This document shows positions 50,801-64,000 of a DNA stretch of 64,000 bases, piece by piece; position 1 is the first letter of the stretch, and each line of letters opens with the position of its first letter. The stretch lies in the NCBI GenBank assembly GCA_964057225.1, contig CAXKVF010000080.1, positions 124,001 through 188,000 on the forward strand. Reading direction: 5' to 3'. Under the pieces are notes generated by a model, which saw only the letters and a program-made list of their open reading frames with translations, ran no database searches and was not told the origin of the DNA. This stretch comes from Auanema rhodensis. Its lineage: Eukaryota > Nematoda > Chromadorea > Rhabditida > Rhabditidae. A program made the position numbers and the translations under genes.

Positions 50801-52800
50801 ACTTGGTATGTAACTCGCTTCACGTGAAAGATAAAGAGATGCGGTTTTCAAAATTAGATTCCCCATGTCCATATTAGTCTAAAAACAAATTTTTATTGAT
50901 ATTGGTTCATGGTAACCATGACTTTGAATTTTACGTGAACTTTAATTTATGCTAATTAAATGTACACGTGATGTGCACTTGGTATGTAACTCGCTTCACG
51001 TGAAAGATAAAGAAATGCGGTTTTCAAAATTAGATTCCCCATGTCCATATTAGTCTAAAAACAAATTTTTATTGATATTGGTTCATGGTAACCATGACTT
51101 TGAAATTTACGTGAACTTTAATTTATGCTAATTAAATGTACACGTGATGTGCACTTGGTATGTAACTCGCTTCACGTGAAAGATAAAGAGATGCGGTTTT
51201 CAAAATTAGATTCCCCATGTCCATATTAGTCTAAAAACAAATTTTTATTGATATTGCTTCATGGTAACCATGACTTTGAAATTTACGTGAACTTTAATTT
51301 ATGCTAATTAAATGTACACGTGATGTGCACTTGGTATGTAACTCGCTTCACGTGAAAGATAAAGAGATGCGGTTTTCAAAATTAGATTCCCCATGTCCAT
51401 ATTAGTCTAAAAACAAATTTTTATTGATATTGGTTCATGGTAACCATGACTTTGAATTTTACGTGAACTTTAATTTATGCTAATTAAATGTACACGTGAT
51501 GTGCACTTGGTATGTAACTCGCTTCACGTGAAAGATAAAGAAATGCGGTTTTCAAAATTAGATTCCCCATGTCCATATTAGTCTAAAAACAAATTTTTAT
51601 TGATATTGGTTCATGGTAACCATGACTTTGAAATTTACGTGAACTTTAATTTATGCTAATTAAATGTACACGTGATGTGCACTTGGTATGTAACTCGCTT
51701 CACGTGAAAGATAAAGAGATGCGGTTTTCAAAATTAGATTCCCCATGTCCATATTAGTCTAAAAACAAATTTTTATTGATATTGCTTCATGGTAACCATG
51801 ACTTTGAAATTTACGTGAACTTTAATTTATGCTAATTAAATGTACACGTGATGTGCACTTGGTATGTAACTCGCTTCACGTGAAAGATAAAGAGATGCGG
51901 TTTTCAAAATTAGATTCCCCCTGTCCATATTAGTCTAAAAACAAATTTTTATTGATATTGCTTCATGGTAACCATGACTTTGAAATTTACGTGAACTTTA
52001 ATTTATGCTAATTAAATGTACACGTGATGTGCACTTGGTATGTAACTCGCTTCACGTGAAAGATAAAGAGATGCGGTTTTCAAAATTAGATTCCCAATGT
52101 CCATATTAGTCTAAAAACAAATTTTTATTGATATTGCTTCATGGTAACCATGACTTTGAAATTTACGTGAACTTTAATTTATGCTAATTAAATGTACACG
52201 TGATGTGCACTTGGTATGTAACTCGCTTCACGTGAAAGATAAAGAGATGCGGTTTTCAAAATTAGATTCCCCATGTCCATATTAGTCTAAAAACAAATTT
52301 TTATTGATATTGCTTCATGGTAACCATGACTTTGAAATTTACGTGAACTTTAATTTATGCTAATTAAATGTACACGTGATGTGCACTTGGTATGTAACTC
52401 GCTTCACGTGAAAGATAAAGAGATGCGGTTTTCAAAATTAGATTCCCCATGTCCATATTAGTCTAAAAACAAATTTTTATTGATATTGCTTCATGGTAAC
52501 CATGACTTTGAAATTTACGTGAACTTTAATTTATGCTAATTAAATGTACACGTGATGTGCACTTGGTATGTAACTCGCTTCACGTGAAAGATAAAGAGAT
52601 GCGGTTTTCAAAATTAGATTCCCCATGTCCATATTAGTCTAAAAACAAATTTTTATTGATATTGGTGCATGGTAACCATGACTTTGAAATTTACGTGAAC
52701 TTTAATTTATGCTAATTAAATGTACACGTGATGTGCACTTGGTATGTAACTCGCTTCACGTGAAAGATAAAGAGATGCGGTTTTCAAAATTAGATTCCCC
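47880..52800 (+). repeat. Partner of the 8448-bp-offset duplication
   Basis: Second copy of the block at 39430-44350, identified by the same ordered set of rare substitutions. It also carries private changes, for example GTTGATGG near 49674 and TTCCCAATG near 52096, which must have arisen after the copying event and so give a relative age. Confidence 0.85.
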
Positions 52801-55800
52801 ATGTCCATATTAGTCTAAAAACAAATTTTTATTGATATTGGTTCATGGTAACCATGACTTTGAAATTTACGTGAACTTTAATTTATGCTAATTAAATGTA
52901 CACGTGATGTGCACTTGGTATGTAACTCGCTTCACGTGAAAGATAAAGAGATGCGGTTTTCAAAATTAGATTCCCCATGTCCATATTAGTCTAAAAACAA
53001 ATTTTTATTGATATTGCTTCATGGTAACCATGACTTTGAAATTTACGTGAACTTTAATTTATGCTAATTAAATGTACACGTGATGTGCACTTGGTATGTA
53101 ACTCGCTTCACGTGAAAGATGAAGAGATGCGGTTTTCAAAATTAGATTCCCCCTGTCCATATTAGTCTAAAAACAAATTTTTATTAATATTGGTGCATGG
53201 TAACCATGACTTTGAAATTTACGTGAACTTTAATTTATGCTAATTAAATGTACACGTGATGTGCACTTGGTATGTAACTCGCTTCACGTGAAAGATAAAG
53301 AGATGCGGTTTTCAAAATTAGATTCCCCATGTCCATATTAGTCTAAAAACAAATTTTTATTGATATTGGTGCATGGTAACCATGACTTTGAAATTTACGT
53401 GAACTTTAATTTATTCTTATTAAATGTACACGTGATGTGCACTTGGTATGTAACTCGCTTCACGTGAAAGATAAAGAGATGCGGTTTTCAAAATTAGATT
53501 CTCCATGTCCATATTAGTCTAAAAACAAATTTTTATTGATATTGGTGCATGGTAACCATGACTTTGAAATTTACGTGAACTTTAATTTATGCTAATTAAA
53601 TGTACACGTGATGTGCACTTGGTATGTAACTCGCTTCACGTGAAAGATAAAGAGATGCGGTTTTCAAAATTAGATTCCCCATGTCCATATTAGTCTAAAA
53701 ACAAATTTTTATTGATATTGGTTCATGGTAACCATGACTTTGAAATTTACGTGAACTTTAATTTATGCTAATTAAATGTACACGTGATGTGCACTTGGTA
53801 TGTAACTCGCTTCACGTGAAAGATAAAGAGATGCGGTTTTCAAAATTAGATTCCCCATGTCCATATTAGTCTAAAAACAAATTTTTATTGATATTGGTTC
53901 ATGGTAACCATGACTTTGAAATTTACGTGAACTTTAATTTATGCTAATTAAATGTACACGTGATGTGCACTTGGTATGTAACTCGCTTCACGTGAAAGAT
54001 AAAGAGATGCGGTTTTCAAAATTAGATTCCCCATGTCCATATTAGTCTAAAAACAAATTTTTATTGATATTGCTTCATGGTAACCATGACTTTGAAATTT
54101 ACGTGAACTTTAATTTATGCTAATTAAATGTACACGTGATGTGCACTTGGTATGTAACTCGCTTCACGTGAAAGATAAAGAGATGCGGTTTTCAAAATTA
54201 GATTCCCCATGTCCATATTAGTCTAAAAACAAATTTTTATTGATATTGGTTCATGGTAACCATGACTTTGAATTTTACGTGAACTTTAATTTATGCTAAT
54301 TAAATGTACACGTGATGTGCACTTGGTATGTAACTCGCTTCACGTGAAAGATAAAGAAATGCGGTTTTCAAAATTAGATTCCCCATGTCCATATTAGTCT
54401 AAAAACAAATTTTTATTGATATTGGTTCATGGTAACCATGACTTTGAAATTTACGTGAACTTTAATTTATGCTAATTAAATGTACACGTGATGTGCACTT
54501 GGTATGTAACTCGCTTCACGTGAAAGATAAAGAGATGCGGTTTTCAAAATTAGATTCCCCATGTCCATATTAGTCTAAAAACAAATTTTTATTGATATTG
54601 CTTCATGGTAACCATGACTTTGAAATTTACGTGAACTTTAATTTATGTTAATTAAATGTACACGTGATGTGCACTTGGTATGTAACTCGCTTCACGTGAA
54701 AGATAAAGAGATGCGGTTTTCAAAATTAGATTCCCCCTGTCCATATTAGTCTAAAAACAAATTTTTATTGATGTTGCTTCATGGTAACCATGACTTTGAA
54801 ATTTACGTGAACTTTAATTTATGCTAATTAAATGTACACGTGATGTGCACTTGGTATGTAACTCGCTTCACGTGAAAGATAAAGAGATGCGGTTTTCAAA
54901 ATTAGATTCCCCATGTCCATATTAGTCTAAAAACAAATTTTTATTGATATTGCTTCATGGTAACCATGACTTTGAAATTTACGTGAACTTTAATTTATGC
55001 TAATTAAATGTACACGTGATGTGCACTTGGTATGTAACTCGCTTCACGTGAAAGATAAAGAGATGCGGTTTTCAAAATTAGATTCCCCATGTCCATATTA
55101 GTCTAAAAACAAATTTTTATTGATATTGGTGCATGGTAACCATGACTTTGAAATTTACGTGAACTTTAATTTATGCTAATTAAATGTACACGTGATGTGC
55201 ACTTGGTATGTAACTCGCTTCACGTGAAAGATAAAGAGATGCGGTTTTCAAAATTAGATTCCCCCTGTCCATATTAGTCTAAAAACAAATTTTTATTGAT
55301 ATTGCTTCATGGTAACCATGACTTTGAAATTTACGTGAACTTTAATTTATGCTAATTAAATGTACACGTGATGTGCACTTGGTATGTAACTCGCTTCACG
55401 TGAAAGATAAAGAGATGCGGTTTTCAAAATTAGATTCCCCATGTCCATATTAGTCTAAAAACAAATTTTTATTGATATTGCTTCATGGTAACCATGACTT
55501 TGAAATTTACGTGAACTTTAATTTATGCTAATTAAATGTACACGTGATGTGCACTTGGTATGTAACTCGCTTCACGTGAAAGATAAAGAGATGCGGTTTT
55601 CAAAATTAGATTCCCCCTGTCCATATTAGTCTAAAAACAAATTTTTATTGATATTGCTTCATGGTAACCATGACTTTGAAATTTACGTGAACTTTAATTT
55701 ATGCTAATTAAATGTACACGTGATGTGCACTTGGTATGTAACTCGCTTCACGTGAAAGATAAAGAGATGCGGTTTTCAAAATTAGATTCCCCATGTCCAT

Positions 55801-58800
55801 ATTAGTCTAAAAACAAATTTTTATTGATATTGCTTCATGGTAACCATGACTTTGAAATTTACGTGAACTTTAATTTATGCTAATTAAATGTACACGTGAT
55901 GTGCACTTGGTATGTAACTCGCTTCACGTGAAAGATAAAGAGTTGCGGTTTTCAAAATTAGATTCCCCATGTCCATATTAGTCTAAAAACAAATTTTTAT
56001 TGATATTGCTTCATGGTAACCATGACTTTGAAATTTACGTGAACTTTAATTTATGCTAATTAAATGTACACGTGATGTGCACTTGGTATGTAACTCGCTT
56101 CACGTGAAAGATAAAGAGATGCGGTTTTCAAAATTAGATTCCCCATGTCCATATTAGTCTAAAAACAAATTTTTATTGATATTGGTGCATGGTAACCATG
56201 ACTTTGAAATTTACGTGAACTTTAATTTATGCTAATTAAATGTACACGTGATGTGCACTTGGTATGTAACTCGCTTCACGTGAAAGATAAAGAGATGCGG
56301 TTTTCAAAATTAGATTCCCCATGTCCATATTAGTCTAAAAACAAATTTTTATTGATATTGGTTCATGGTAACCATGACTTTGAAATTTACGTGAACTTTA
56401 ATTTATGCTAATTAAATGTACACGTGATGTGCACTTGGTATGTAACTCGCTTCACGTGAAAGATAAAGAGATGCGGTTTTCAAAATTAGATTCCCCATGT
56501 CCATATTAGTCTAAAAACAAATTTTTATTGATATTGCTTCATGGTAACCATGACTTTGAAATTTACGTGAACTTTAATTTATGCTAATTAAATGTACACG
56601 TGATGTGCACTTGGTATGTAACTCGCTTCACGTGAAAGATGAAGAGATGCGGTTTTCAAAATTAGATTCCCCCTGTCCATATTAGTCTAAAAACAAATTT
56701 TTATTGATATTGGTGCATGGTAACCATGACTTTGAAATTTACGTGAACTTTAATTTATGCTAATTAAATGTACACGTGATGTGCACTTGGTATGTAACTC
56801 GCTTCACGTGAAAGATAAAGAGATGCGGTTTTCAAAATTAGATTCCCCATGTCCATATTAGTCTAAAAACAAATTTTTATTGATATTGGTGCATGGTAAC
56901 CATGACTTTGAAATTTACGTGAACTTTAATTTATTCTAATTAAATGTACACGTGATGTGCACTTGGTATGTAACTCGCTTCACGTGAAAGATAAAGAGAT
57001 GCGGTTTTCAAAATTAGATTCCCCATGTCCATATTAGTCTAAAAACAAATTTTTATTGATATTGGTGCATGGTAACCATGACTTTGAAATTTACGTGAAC
57101 TTTAATTTATGCTAATTAAATGTACACGTGATGTGCACTTGGTATGTAACTCGCTTCACGTGAAAGATAAAGAGATGCGGTTTTCAAAATTAGATTCCCC
57201 ATGTCCATATTAGTCTAAAAACAAATTTTTATTGATATTGGTTCATGGTAACCATGACTTTGAAATTTATGTGAACTTTAATTTATGCTAATTAAATGTA
57301 CACGTGATGTGCACTTGGTATGTAACTCGCTTCACGTGAAAGATAAAGAGATGCGGTTTTCAAAAATAGATTCCCCATGTCCATATTAGTCTAAAAACAA
57401 ATTTTTATTGATATTGGTTCATGGTAACCATGACTTTGAAATTTACGTGAACTTTAATTTATGCTAATTAAATGTACACGTGATGTGCACTTGGTATGTA
57501 ACTCGCTTCACGTGAAAGATAAAGAGATGCGGTTTTCAAAATTAGATTCCCCATGTCCATATTAGTCTAAAAACAAATTTTTATTGATATTGCTTCATGG
57601 TAACCATGACTTTGAAATTTACGTGAACTTTAATTTATGCTAATTAAATGTACACGTGATGTGCACTTGGTATGTAACTCGCTTCACGTAAAAGATAAAG
57701 AGATGCGGTTTTCAAAATTAGATTCCCCATGTCCATATTAGTCTAAAAACAAATTTTTATTGATATTGGTTCATGGTAACCATGACTTTGAATTTTACGT
57801 GAACTTTAATTTATGCTAATTAAATGTACACGTGATGTGCACTTGGTATGTAACTCGCTTCACGTGAAAGATAAAGAAATGCGGTTTTCAAAATTAGATT
57901 CCCCATGTCCATATTAGTCTAAAAACAAATTTTTATTGATATTGGTTCATGGTAACCATGACTTTGAAATTTACGTGAACTTTAATTTATGCTAATTAAA
58001 TGTACACGTGATGTGCACTTGGTATGTAACTCGCTTCACGTGAAAGATAAAGAGATGCGGTTTTCAAAATTAGATTCCCCATGTCCATATTAGTCTAAAA
58101 ACAAATTTTTATTGATATTGCTTCATGGTAACCATGACTTTGAAATTTACGTGAACTTTAATTTATGCTAATTAAATGTACACGTGATGTGCACTTGGTA
58201 TGTAACTCGCTTCACGTGAAAGATAAAGAGATGCGGTTTTCAAAATTAGATTCCCCCTGTCCATATTAGTCTAAAAACAAATTTTTATTGATATTGCTTC
58301 ATGGTAACCATGACTTTGAAATTTACGTGAACTTTAATTTATGCTAATTAAATGTACACGTGATGTGCACTTGGTATGTAACTCGCTTCACGTGAAAGAT
58401 AAAGAGATGCGGTTTTCAAAATTAGATTCCCCATGTCCATATTAGTCTAAAAACAAATTTTTATTGATATTGCTTCATGGTAACCATGACTTTGAAATTT
58501 ACGTGAACTTTAATTTATGCTAATTAAATGTACACGTGATGTGCACTTGGTATGTAACTCGCTTCACGTGAAAGATAAAGAGATGCGGTTTTCAAAATTA
58601 GATTCCCCATGTCCATATTAGTCTAAAAACAAATTTTTATTGATATTGCTTCATGGTAACCATGACTTTGAAATTTACGTGAACTTTAATTTATGCTAAT
58701 TAAATGTACACGTGATGTGCACTTGGTATGTAACTCGCTTCACGTGAAAGATAAAGAGATGCGGTTTTCAAAATTAGATTCCCCATGTCCATATTAGTCT

Positions 58801-61800
58801 AAAAACAAATTTTTATTGATATTGCTTCATGGTAACCATGACTTTGAATTTTACGTGAACTTTAATTTATGCTAATTAAATGTACACGTGATGTGCACTT
58901 GGTATGTAACTCGCTTCACGTGAAAGATAAAGAGATGCGGTTTTCAAAATTAGATTCCCCATGTCCATATTAGTCTAAAAACAAATTTTTATTGATATTG
59001 GTTCATGGTAACCATGACTTTGAAATTTACGTGAACTTTAATTTATGCTAATTAAATGTACACGTGATGTGCACTTGGTATGTAACTCGCTTCACGTGAA
59101 AGATAAAGAGATGCGGTTTTCAAAATTAGATTCCCCATGTCCATATTAGTCTAAAAACAAATTTTTATTGATATTGCTTCATGGTAACCATGACTTTGAA
59201 ATTTACGTGAACTTTAATTTATGCTAATTAAATGTACACGTGATGTGCACTTGGTATGTAACTCGCTTCACGTGAAAGATAAAGAGATGCGGTTTTCAAA
59301 ATTAGATTCCCCCTGTCCATATTAGTCTAAAAACAAATTTTTATTGATATTGGTGCATGGTAACCATGACTTTGAAATTTACGTGAACTTTAATTTATGC
59401 TAATTAAATGTACACGTGATGTGCACTTGGTATGTAACTCGCTTCACGTGAAAGATAAAGAGATGCGGTTTTCAAAATTAGATTCCCCATGTCCATATTA
59501 GTCTAAAAACAAATTTTTATTGATATTGCTTCATGGTAACCATGACTTTGAAATTTACGTGAACTTTAATTTATGCTAATTAAATGTACACGTGATGTGC
59601 ACTTGGTATGTAACTCGCTTCACGTGAAAGATAAAGAGATGCGGTTTTCAAAATTAGATTCCCCATGTCCATATTATTCTAAAAACAAATTTTTATTGAT
59701 ATTGCTTCATGGTAACCATGACTTTGAAATTTACGTGAACTTTAATTTATGCTAATTAAATGTACACGTGATGTGCACTTGGTATGTAACTCGCTTCACG
59801 TGAAAGATAAAGAGATGCGGTTTTCAAAATTAGATTCCCCATGTCCATATTAGTCTAAAAACAAATTTTTATTGATATTGGTGCATGGTAACCATGACTT
59901 TGAAATTTACGTGAACTTTAATTTATGCTAATTAAATGTACACGTGATGTGCACTTGGTATGTAACTCGCTTCACGTGAAAGATAAAGAGATGCGGTTTT
60001 CAAAATTAGATTCCCCATGTCCATATTAGTCTAAAAACAAATTTTTATTGATATTGCTTCATGGTAACCATGACTTTGAAATTTACGTGAACTTTAATTT
60101 ATGCTAATTAAATGTACACGTGATGTGCACTTGGTATGTAACTCGCTTCACGTGAAAGATAAAGAGATGCGGTTTTCAAAATTAGATTCCCCATGTCCAT
60201 ATTAGTCTAAAAACAAATTTTTATTGATATTGGTGCATGGTAACCATGACTTTGAAATTTACGTGAACTTTAATTTATGCTAATTAAATGTACACGTGAT
60301 GTGCACTTGGTATGTAACTCGCTTCACGTGAAAGATAAAGAGATGCGGTTTTCAAAATTAGATTCCCCATGTCCATATTAGTCTAAAAACAAATTTTTAT
60401 TGATATTGGTGCATGGTAACCATGACTTTGAAATTTACGTGAACTTTAATTTATGCTAATTAAATGTACACGTGATGTGCACTTGGTATGTAACTCGCTT
60501 CACGTGAAAGATAAAGAGATGCGGTTTTCAAAATTAGATTCCCCATGTCCATATCAGTCTAAAATTAAATTTTTATTGATATTGGTTCATGGTAACCATG
60601 ACTTTGAATTTTACGTGAACTTTAATTTATGCTAATTAAATGTACACGTGATGTGCACTTGGTATGTAACTCGCTTCACGTGAAAGATAAAGAAATGCGG
60701 TTTTCAAAATTAGATTCCCCATGTCCATATTAGTCTAAAAACTAATTTTTATTGATATTGGTTCATGGTAACCATGACTTTGAAATTTACGTGAACTTTA
60801 ATTTATGCTAATTAAATGTACACGTGATGTGCACTTGGTATGTAACTCGCTTCACGTGAAAGATAAAGAGATGCGGTTTTCAAAATTAGATTCCCCATGT
60901 CCATATTAGTCTAAAAACAAATTTTTATTGATATTGCTTCATGGTAACCATGACTTTGAAATTTACGTGAACTTTAATTTATGCTAATTAAATGTACACG
61001 TGATGTGCACTTGGTATGTAGCTCGCTTCACGTGAAAGATAAAGAGATGCGGTTTTCAAAATTAGATTCCCCATGTCCATATTAGTCTAAAAACAAATTT
61101 TTATTGATATTGGTTCATGGTAACCATGACTTTGAATTTTACGTGAACTTTAATTTATGCTAATTAAATGTACACGTGATGTGCACTTGGTATGTAACTC
61201 GCTTCACGTGAAAGATAAAGAAATGCGGTTTTCAAAATTAGATTCCCCATGTCCATATTAGTCTAAAAACAAATTTTTATTGATATTGGTTCATGGTAAC
61301 CATGACTTTGAAATTTACGTGAACTTTAATTTATGCTAATTAAATGTACACGTGATGTGCACTTGGTATGTAACTCGCTTCACGTGAAAGATAAAGAGAT
61401 GCGGTTTTCAAAATTAGATTCCCCATGTCCATATTAGTCTAAAAACAAATTTTTATTGATATTGGTTCATGGTAACCATGACTTTGAATTTTACGTGAAC
61501 TTTAATTTATGCTAATTAAATGTACACGTGATGTGCACTTGGTATGTAACTCGCTTCACGTGAAAGATAAAGAGATGCGGTTTTCAAAATTAGATTCCCC
61601 ATGTCCATATTAGTCTAAAAACAAATTTTTATTGATATTGGTGCATGGTAACCATGACTTTGAAATTTACGTGAACTTTAATTTATGCTAATTAAATGTA
61701 CACGTGATGTGCACTTGGTATGTAACTCGCTTCACGTGAAAGATGAAGAGATGCGGTTTTCAAAATTAGATTCCCCATGTCCATATTAGTCTAAAAACAA

Positions 61801-62069
61801 ATTTTTATTGATATTGGTTCATGGTAACCATGACTTTGAAATTTACGTGAACTTTAATTTATGCTAATTAAATGTACACGTGATGTGCACTTGGTATGTA
61901 ACTCGCTTCACGTGAAAGATAAAGAGATGCGGTTTTCAAAATTAGATTCCCCATGTCCATATTAGTCTAAAAACAAATTTTTATTGATATTGCTTCATGG
62001 TAACCATGACTTTGAAATTTACGTGAACTTTAATTTATGCTAATTAAATGTACACGTGATGTGCACTTG

Positions 62070-64000
62070 GTATGTAGCTCGCTTCACGTGAAAGATAAAG
62101 AGATGCGGTTTTCAAAATTAGATTCCCCATGTCCATATTAGTCTAAAAACAAATTTTTATTGATATTGGTTCATGGTAACCATGACTTTGAATTTTACGT
62201 GAACTTTAATTTATGCTAATTAAATGTACACGTGATGTGCACTTGGTATGTAACTCGCTTCACGTGAAAGATAAAGAAATGCGGTTTTCAAAATTAGATT
62301 CCCCATGTCCATATTAGTCTAAAAACAAATTTTTATTGATATTGGTTCATGGTAACCATGACTTTGAAATTTACGTGAACTTTAATTTATGCTAATTAAA
62401 TGTACACGTGATGTGCACTTGGTATGTAACTCGCTTCACGTGAAAGATAAAGAGATGCGGTTTTCAAAATTAGATTCCCCATGTCCATATTAGTCTAAAA
62501 ACAAATTTTTATTGATATTGGTTCATGGTAACCATGACTTTGAATTTTACGTGAACTTTAATTTATGCTAATTAAATGTACACGTGATGTGCACTTGGTA
62601 TGTAACTCGCTTCACGTGAAAGATAAAGAGATGCGGTTTTCAAAATTAGATTCCCCATGTCCATATTAGTCTAAAAACAAATTTTTATTGATATTGGTGC
62701 ATGGTAACCATGACTTTGAAATTTACGTGAACTTTAATTTATGCTAATTAAATGTACACGTGATGTGCACTTGGTATGTAACTCGCTTCACGTGAAAGAT
62801 GAAGAGATGCGGTTTTCAAAATTAGATTCCCCATGTCCATATTAGTCTAAAAACAAATTTTTATTGATATTGGTTCATGGTAACCATGACTTTGAAATTT
62901 ACGTGAACTTTAATTTATGCTAATTAAATGTACACGTGATGTGCACTTGGTATGTAACTCGCTTCACGTGAAAGATAAAGAGATGCGGTTTTCAAAATTA
63001 GATTCCCCATGTCCATATTAGTCTAAAAACAAATTTTTATTGATATTGGTGCATGGTAACCATGACTTTGAAATTTACGTGAACTTTAATTTATGCTAAT
63101 TAAATGTACACGTGATGTGCACTTGGTATGTAACTCGCTTCACGTGAAAGATAAAGAGATTCGGTTTTCAAAATTAGATTCCCCATGTCCATATTAGTCT
63201 AAAAACAAATTTTTATTGATATTGGTTCATGGTAACCATGACTTTGAAATTTACGTGAACTTTAATTTATGCTAATTAAATGTACACGTGATGTGCACTT
63301 GGTATGTAACTCGCTTCACGTGAAAGATAAAGAGATGCGGTTTTCAAAATTAGATTCCCCATGTCCATATTAGTCTAAAAACAAATTTTTATTGATATTG
63401 GTGCATGGTAACCATGACTTTGAAATTTACGTGAACTTTAATTTATGCTAATTAAATGTACACGTGATGTGCACTTGGTATGTAACTCGCTTCACGTGAA
63501 AGATAAAGAGATGCGGTTTTCAAAATTAGATTCCCCATGTCCATATTAGTCTAAAAACAAATTTTTATTGATATTGGTTCATGGTAACCATGACTTTGAA
63601 ATTTACGTGAACTTTAATTAATGCTAATTAAATGTACACGTGATGTGCACTTGGTATGTAACTCGCTTCACGTGAAAGATAAAGAGATGCGGTTTTCAAA
63701 ATTAGATTCCCCATATCCATATTAGTCTAAAAACAAATTTTTATTGATATTGCTTCATGGTAACCATGACTTTGAAATTTACGTGAACTTTAATTTATGC
63801 TAATTAAATGTACACGTGATGTGCACTTGGTATGTAACTCGCTTCACGTGAAAGATAAAGAGATGCGGTTTTCAAAATTAGATTCCCCATGTCCATATTA
63901 GTCTAAAAACAAATTTTTATTGATATTGGTTCATGGTAACCATGACTTTGAATTTTACGTGAACTTTAATTTATGCTAATTAAATGTACACGTGATGTGC
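62070..64000 (+). repeat. Segment matching 34260-36190, offset 27808 bp
   Basis: GTAGCTCGC (62076), GATGAAG (62801), GATTCGG (63161) and TTAATGC (about 63619) match marks at 34268, 34993, 35353 and about 35811, each 27808 bp (158 monomers) away. One mark, the A at 35721, is not shared (63529 has G). A further local duplication, 1056 bp (6 monomers), links 61020 with 62076 and 61745 with 62801. Confidence 0.8.

Larger units (their letters stand above)
31761..64000 (+). repeat. 176-bp satellite array, right block (about 183 monomers)
   Basis: Continuation of the same satellite in the same orientation. Unit starts at 31817 and 63849 are 32032 bp apart, exactly 182 x 176, so no net insertion or deletion occurred. 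Satellite sequence resumes at 31761 at monomer position 121 (counting position 1 of the window as unit position 1), whereas the left block stops at unit position 29. This block is richer than the left in three variants: CCCCCTGTCC, GATGAAG and TTCTCCATG, mainly between about 37.3 and 59.3 kb. That indicates local homogenisation of subfamilies. The array runs off the window end. No gene was seen in it. Confidence 0.98.

Noticed and set aside
1-64000. CENP-B box in the monomer
   Set aside because: Looking for the TTCG...CGGG core on both strands of the consensus found no match. The only TTCG in the repeats is a rare variant (GTAATTCGC) or GATTCGG, without the rest of the motif.

Overview
The window is almost entirely one tandem satellite DNA array. 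It is interrupted once, near the middle, by a nearly complete non-LTR retrotransposon (LINE). The organism is a eukaryote, very likely an invertebrate animal: long AT-rich satellite, an apurinic-endonuclease (APE)-type LINE with a two-ORF layout, and standard-code intact ORFs. I cannot name the species from the sequence. There is no host gene, tRNA, rRNA or CRISPR array.

Layout: (1) 1-26957, left satellite array, about 153 head-to-tail copies of a 176-bp monomer, roughly 32% G+C by hand count. (2) 26958-31760, a sense-strand LINE of about 4.8 kb: a rearranged 5' end with direct and inverted repeats (26954-27143), a C/T-rich leader (to 27338), ORF1 (27339-28418, 359 aa, coiled coil, RRM-like nucleic-acid-binding region, AT-hook and basic tail), ORF2 (open frame 28270-31230, APE-type endonuclease plus reverse transcriptase, CR1/Jockey-like), a 3' UTR with a 26-base T run, and a tail of exactly seven AATA units. 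(3) 31761-64000, right satellite array, about 183 monomers in the same orientation.

The satellite keeps perfect 176-bp register: hand-checked anchor positions differ by exact multiples of 176 over 153 monomers on the left and 182 on the right, so net indels are zero and variation is by substitution. Diagnostic substitutions recur at multiples of 176 (528, 704, 1056, 1584, 2112, 2992, 3872, 4400, 8448 and 27808 bp). This shows nested higher-order and segmental duplications made by amplification within the array. The period is nucleosome-sized and the monomer is rich in short dyads, including two CACGTG hexamers, so a centromeric or pericentromeric location is a reasonable but unproven inference.

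The LINE encodes the parts expected for target-primed reverse transcription: ORF1 protein to coat RNA, ORF2 endonuclease to nick DNA and reverse transcriptase to copy from the 3' tail. Both frames are open and all visible catalytic motifs are present, so the copy looks young. Its most unusual features are an ORF2 frame with no ATG before the RT domain, a 5' end that is an inverted copy of its own leader, and flanking satellite that is out of phase across the insertion and carries different variant haplotypes on the two sides.
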